Positions 61,139 through 64,000 of a stretch of 64,000 nucleotides of DNA are shown one piece after another (within the stretch, counting starts at the first letter, position 1; every line of letters begins with the position of its first letter). A model generated the notes under the pieces. That model saw nothing but the letters and a program-made list of their open reading frames with translations. It searched no databases and was not told the origin of the DNA. The position numbers and the translations under genes are program-made. The stretch is from the NCBI RefSeq assembly GCF_016734815.1, contig NZ_JAERQF010000005.1, forward strand, positions 62,001 to 126,000. The letters are read 5' to 3'. This DNA is from Hymenobacter rubidus. GTDB lineage: Bacteria; Bacteroidota; Bacteroidia; Cytophagales; Hymenobacteraceae.

Positions 61139-61168
61139 GCAGCCGTCCACGCTCGTCATTCTGTTTCC

Positions 61169-61277
61169 GGTTGTCATCCTGAGCAGCGCGAGGGGCCTTC
61201 TCACATTCGCACCGTTTGGATTACTGCAAAACTTTTTTTTGGTGAGAAGGTCCTTCGCGCTGCTCAGGATGACAACC
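61169..61277. repeat. REP-like doublet, TCCT/AGGA variant
   Basis: 109 bp between rsfS and ftsH. The arms start GGTTGTCATCCTGAGC and end with the complement. The right arm folds as TCCT...AGGA; the left arm has lost part of that pairing. Confidence 0.8.
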
Positions 61278-61402
61278 ACCTCCGAAATGACAGGTGGAAA
61301 TTTAAAATAAAACGTCCCGTCAGCCGTCTTGGCTTTTACCGAACATTTGTTTTCGGCGCGGTGTTTGGGCCGTGGTGTACCTGATTTTAATTAGCTATTT
61401 AC

Positions 61403-63523
61403 ATGTCGGATAAAAATCCCAATAACAATAAGAAAAAGAAGCCCTTGGTGTCTTCGCCCACTCCCCGGCCGGGCGTGCAGCTGTGGGTGCTGGCCGGCTT
61501 GCTGGTGTTCTTGTTCGGGGTGATGTGGGTCAATAACCTGGGTTCACCCGCGAAGATTAACCAGCAGAAATTCGAAGCCATGCTGGCTGCCGGCGACGTG
61601 CGCGACATCACCATCATCAACGAGAAGGTGGTGGAAGTTACCCTGAAAAGCGAGGCCCTGGCCAAGCCAGAGTACAAGCAGGACCTGACGCGGCGCACGC
61701 CCTTTGGGGCTGCCAGCAGCGGCGCCCAGTTTTACTTTCCGGTGGTGGATGCCAAGCTGTTTCAAGAAAACCTGGACAAGCTCCAGGCAAATCTGCCGGC
61801 CGCCCAGCGCCTCCCGCTCAACATCGATTCGCGCCAGAGCCCCGGCGACTACATCGGTACCTACGGCTTCATCGTGCTGATGATTGTCGGCTTCTGGTTC
61901 CTGATGCGCCGCATGGGCAGTGCCGGTGGCCCCGGTGGTCAGATTTTCAGCATCGGCAAGAGTCGCGCGGCCTTGTTTGAAGGCGGCGACAAGGTGAAAA
62001 TTACTTTCAAAGACGTGGCTGGCCTGGAAGAGGCCAAGGAGGAAGTGCAGGAAATCGTAGAGTTCCTCAAGAACCCCAGCAAGTTCACCATCCTCGGCGG
62101 CAAGATTCCGAAAGGTGCCCTGCTGGTAGGCCCTCCCGGCACCGGCAAAACCTTGCTGGCCAAAGCCGTAGCCGGCGAGGCCGATGTGCCGTTCTTCTCG
62201 CTTTCGGGCTCCGACTTTGTAGAGATGTTTGTGGGTGTGGGTGCGGCTCGGGTACGTGACCTGTTCAAGCAGGCCAAAGCCAAAGCGCCCTGCATCATTT
62301 TTATCGACGAAATCGACGCCGTGGGCCGTTCGCGTAGCAAGGGCTCGATGCCCGGCGGCAACGACGAGCGGGAAAATACCCTGAACTCGCTGCTGGTGGA
62401 AATGGACGGCTTCGGCACCGACTCGGGCGTCATCATCCTGGCCGCTACCAACCGCCCCGACACGCTGGATTCGGCTCTGCTGCGCCCTGGCCGCTTCGAC
62501 CGGCAGGTGAGCATCGACAAGCCGGACATCAACGGCCGCACCGAGATTTTCCGGGTGCACTTGAAGCCCATCACGCTGGGCCCCGACGTGGACGCCCGCC
62601 GTCTGTCGGCCCAAACCCCGGGCTTCGCCGGTGCTGAAATTGCCAACGTCTGCAACGAGGCTGCGCTGATTGCCGCTCGTCGCGACAAGAAATTCGTGAC
62701 CGACCAGGACTTCACCGATGCCATTGACCGCGTGATTGGTGGCCTGGAGAAGAAGAATAAAATCATTTCGCCCGGCGAAAAGCGCATTGTGGCTTACCAC
62801 GAAGCCGGCCACGCCATTGCCGGCTGGTTCCTGGAGCACGTCGACCCCTTGGTGAAAGTGAGCATTGTGCCCCGTGGTGTAGCGGCGCTGGGCTACGCGC
62901 AATACCTGCCCAAGGAGCAGTTCCTGTATAACACCGAGCAACTGATTGACGAAATGTGCATGGCCCTCGGCGGCCGCGCGGCCGAGGAGTTGGTATTCGG
63001 TAAAATCTCCACCGGCGCGCTGAGCGACCTGGAGCGCATCACCAAAATGGCCTATTCCATCGTGACGATGTACGGCATGAATGCCAAGCTCGGCAACGTG
63101 TCGTTCTACGATTCGAAGGGGCAGAATGAGTACGGTTTCTCTAAACCCTACTCGGAAGCCACTTCGCAGATGATTGACGAGGAAGTGCGCACCATCATCG
63201 AAAACGCCTACGTTCGCACCAAAGAACTGCTGACGGAGCGCCGCCACGAGTTGGAGGTAGTGGCTAAGGAACTGCTGGAAAAAGAAGTGCTGCAACAGGA
63301 AGACCTGACCCGCCTCGTGGGCCCGCGCCCCTTCGAAACCCAGACCAACTATCAGGCCCATATGGCCGGCACCGACCGCAGCGAAACCGCCAGCGAAGTG
63401 AAGGGCGAACAGGCCGCTGGCGGCAAGCTCGGCAGCGACTTGCCCGACCTGCACCTGCCCGGCCTGGAGGACAACCGCAGCAACGAGGCTTCGGCTCCCA
63501 GCGGCAGCGCAGTGGCCGGCTAA
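61403..63523 (+). CDS. ftsH: ATP-dependent zinc metalloprotease FtsH
   Basis: 706 residues. Membrane-anchored AAA+ protease for membrane-protein quality control. Two membrane segments (about 28-48 and 153-171) bracket a periplasmic domain. The AAA domain has GPPGTGKT (243-250), [17 protein letters not shown] (Walker B) and the second region of homology [17 protein letters not shown]. The zinc site is HEAGH (466-470), with [11 protein letters not shown] in the protease domain. The C-terminal 50 residues are acidic and disordered. A terminator follows 25 nt after the stop. Confidence 0.97.
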   Translation: MSDKNPNNNKKKKPLVSSPTPRPGVQLWVLAGLLVFLFGVMWVNNLGSPAKINQQKFEAMLAAGDVRDITIINEKVVEVTLKSEALAKPEYKQDLTRRTPFGAASSGAQFYFPVVDAKLFQENLDKLQANLPAAQRLPLNIDSRQSPGDYIGTYGFIVLMIVGFWFLMRRMGSAGGPGGQIFSIGKSRAALFEGGDKVKITFKDVAGLEEAKEEVQEIVEFLKNPSKFTILGGKIPKGALLVGPPGTGKTLLAKAVAGEADVPFFSLSGSDFVEMFVGVGAARVRDLFKQAKAKAPCIIFIDEIDAVGRSRSKGSMPGGNDERENTLNSLLVEMDGFGTDSGVIILAATNRPDTLDSALLRPGRFDRQVSIDKPDINGRTEIFRVHLKPITLGPDVDARRLSAQTPGFAGAEIANVCNEAALIAARRDKKFVTDQDFTDAIDRVIGGLEKKNKIISPGEKRIVAYHEAGHAIAGWFLEHVDPLVKVSIVPRGVAALGYAQYLPKEQFLYNTEQLIDEMCMALGGRAAEELVFGKISTGALSDLERITKMAYSIVTMYGMNAKLGNVSFYDSKGQNEYGFSKPYSEATSQMIDEEVRTIIENAYVRTKELLTERRHELEVVAKELLEKEVLQQEDLTRLVGPRPFETQTNYQAHMAGTDRSETASEVKGEQAAGGKLGSDLPDLHLPGLEDNRSNEASAPSGSAVAG

Positions 63524-63547
63524 GCGCGTTGCGCGCTTGATATGATG

Positions 63548-63578
63548 AAAAGCCAGCCTTGCGGGGCTGGCTTTTTTT
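63548..63578 (+). terminator. Intrinsic terminator of ftsH
   Basis: AAAAGCCAGCC, loop TTGCG, GGGCTGGC and a run of seven T. Confidence 0.9.
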
Positions 63579-63586
63579 ATGCGTAC

Positions 63587-63594
63587 TACTTTTG
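63587..63594 (+). promoter_or_regulatory. -7-like box almost touching the LUD gene start
   Basis: TACTTTTG fits TAnnTTTG and ends 5 nt before the ATG at 63600. The T-tract of the ftsH terminator lies where the -33 region would be. If used, the transcript would be leaderless or nearly so. Confidence 0.4.
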
Positions 63595-63599
63595 CATTT

Positions 63600-64000
63600 A
63601 TGTCCACCACCTCCCGCGACGCCGTGCTGGCCCGAATCCGCCAGGGTTTGGCGGCTGGGCCGGCCCCACTGCCGCCCCGGCCCAATTTTACCGCGCCTGT
63701 ACACCCGCCGCTGAACAACCCCGACATCGTGGTGGCTTTTGCCGAGAGCTTCCAGCGGGTGGGAGGCGAGTTCTACTATTGCGAGTCGCTGGCGCATCTG
63801 GCAGCGCAGCTCAACGGTTTTCGGCAACGGCAGCAAGTTTCGGCTCCCTACGTGTGGGAGCCTGAAATGCAGGCGCTGCTGTACAAAGCCGGGGTGGCGT
63901 TTCGGGCCGACGAATCAGAGTTTATTGAAAAAGCTGACTTGGGGCTAACGTCCTGCGAGGCACTGGTGGCCCGCACCGGTAGCGTGTTGGTATCGGCGGC
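63600..64000 (+). CDS. LutC/YkgG-type LUD domain protein (3' end outside window)
   Basis: 133 complete codons are visible before the right edge (MSTTSRDAVLARIRQGL...). The N-terminal helix DAVLARIRQGLA followed by a Pro-rich linker is typical of LutC. The LUD core starts with VVAFAESFQRVGGEFYYCES (about residues 44-63) and shows SCEALVARTGSVLVSAA at the edge, the nucleotide-like binding strand of the family. LutC works with LutA and LutB in lactate oxidation; whether those genes follow cannot be seen. Also possible is a stand-alone LUD protein. Confidence 0.8.
   Translation, partial: MSTTSRDAVLARIRQGLAAGPAPLPPRPNFTAPVHPPLNNPDIVVAFAESFQRVGGEFYYCESLAHLAAQLNGFRQRQQVSAPYVWEPEMQALLYKAGVAFRADESEFIEKADLGLTSCEALVARTGSVLVSA

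Noticed and set aside
32480..61277. Interpretation of the inverted repeats as a CRISPR array
   Set aside because: They are scattered, inverted doublets in separate intergenic sites, not direct repeats with regular spacers, and no cas gene is nearby.
61544..63727. Open frame of about 727 codons opposite ftsH
   Set aside because: ftsH is certain in the other strand; the antisense frame is His/Ala/Gly-rich without family resemblance.

Overview
The window looks like chromosome from a Hymenobacter-like member of the Bacteroidota (Cytophagales). The evidence is high G+C coding DNA, several secreted proteins ending in type IX secretion (T9SS) type A sorting domains, GEVED, IPT/TIG and delta-60/kelch-like repeat adhesins, a GWxTD protein, a DUF2723 protein, DUF6252-like lipoproteins, and promoter boxes of the Bacteroidota TAnnTTTG type. 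The genus is inferred from gene content, not from a marker gene.

Layout. 1-9567 (minus) is the 5' part of a giant secreted repeat protein that runs off the left edge. 9568-13501 holds a DUF6252-like lipoprotein, an unknown secreted protein and two long gene-poor gaps that share a diverged duplicated AT-rich block. 13502-20737 (minus) is a metabolic block: pxpB, pxpC and pxpA (5-oxoprolinase), an NRAMP-like transporter, glpD and an NCS1 nucleobase/hydantoin-type transporter. 20782-34575 is a secretion-rich block: an M1 aminopeptidase lipoprotein, two tandem paralogous GEVED adhesins, each with a strong terminator, and a PNGase F-type deglycosylase with a T9SS tail. 34755-43649 holds a GNAT acetyltransferase, a two-gene osmoprotectant ABC transporter, an M28 peptidase, a pirin, a GH43 lipoprotein, a bacilliredoxin and an EamA transporter gene broken by an in-frame TAG. 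43744-49517 encodes a PorE-like OmpA protein, a TPR protein and RecQ. 49860-63523 is mainly housekeeping: kdsD, a mannose-1-phosphate guanylyltransferase, rlmB, GWxTD, DUF6252, DUF2723/GT117, a cupredoxin with a T9SS tail, birA, rsfS and ftsH. A LutC-type LUD gene starts at 63600 and runs off the right edge.

How the genes work together. PxpABC hydrolyses 5-oxoproline to glutamate, and the adjacent NRAMP-like gene is the usual transporter partner. The secreted proteins (adhesins, PNGase F, cupredoxin) would be T9SS cargo. The PorE-like protein resembles a T9SS accessory component that binds peptidoglycan.

The most interesting non-coding signal is a set of intergenic inverted-repeat doublets at 16.7, 18.9, 32.5, 35.3, 38.2, 40.0, 42.5, 52.2, 58.9 and 61.2 kb. 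Each arm is itself a small hairpin. In the main family the arm stems change in a compensating way between copies (ATGCT/AGCAT, ATGCC/GGCAT, TCCT/AGGA). This is the organisation of REP/BIME elements, and one copy is nested inside another. No CRISPR array, tRNA, rRNA or complete insertion sequence was seen.
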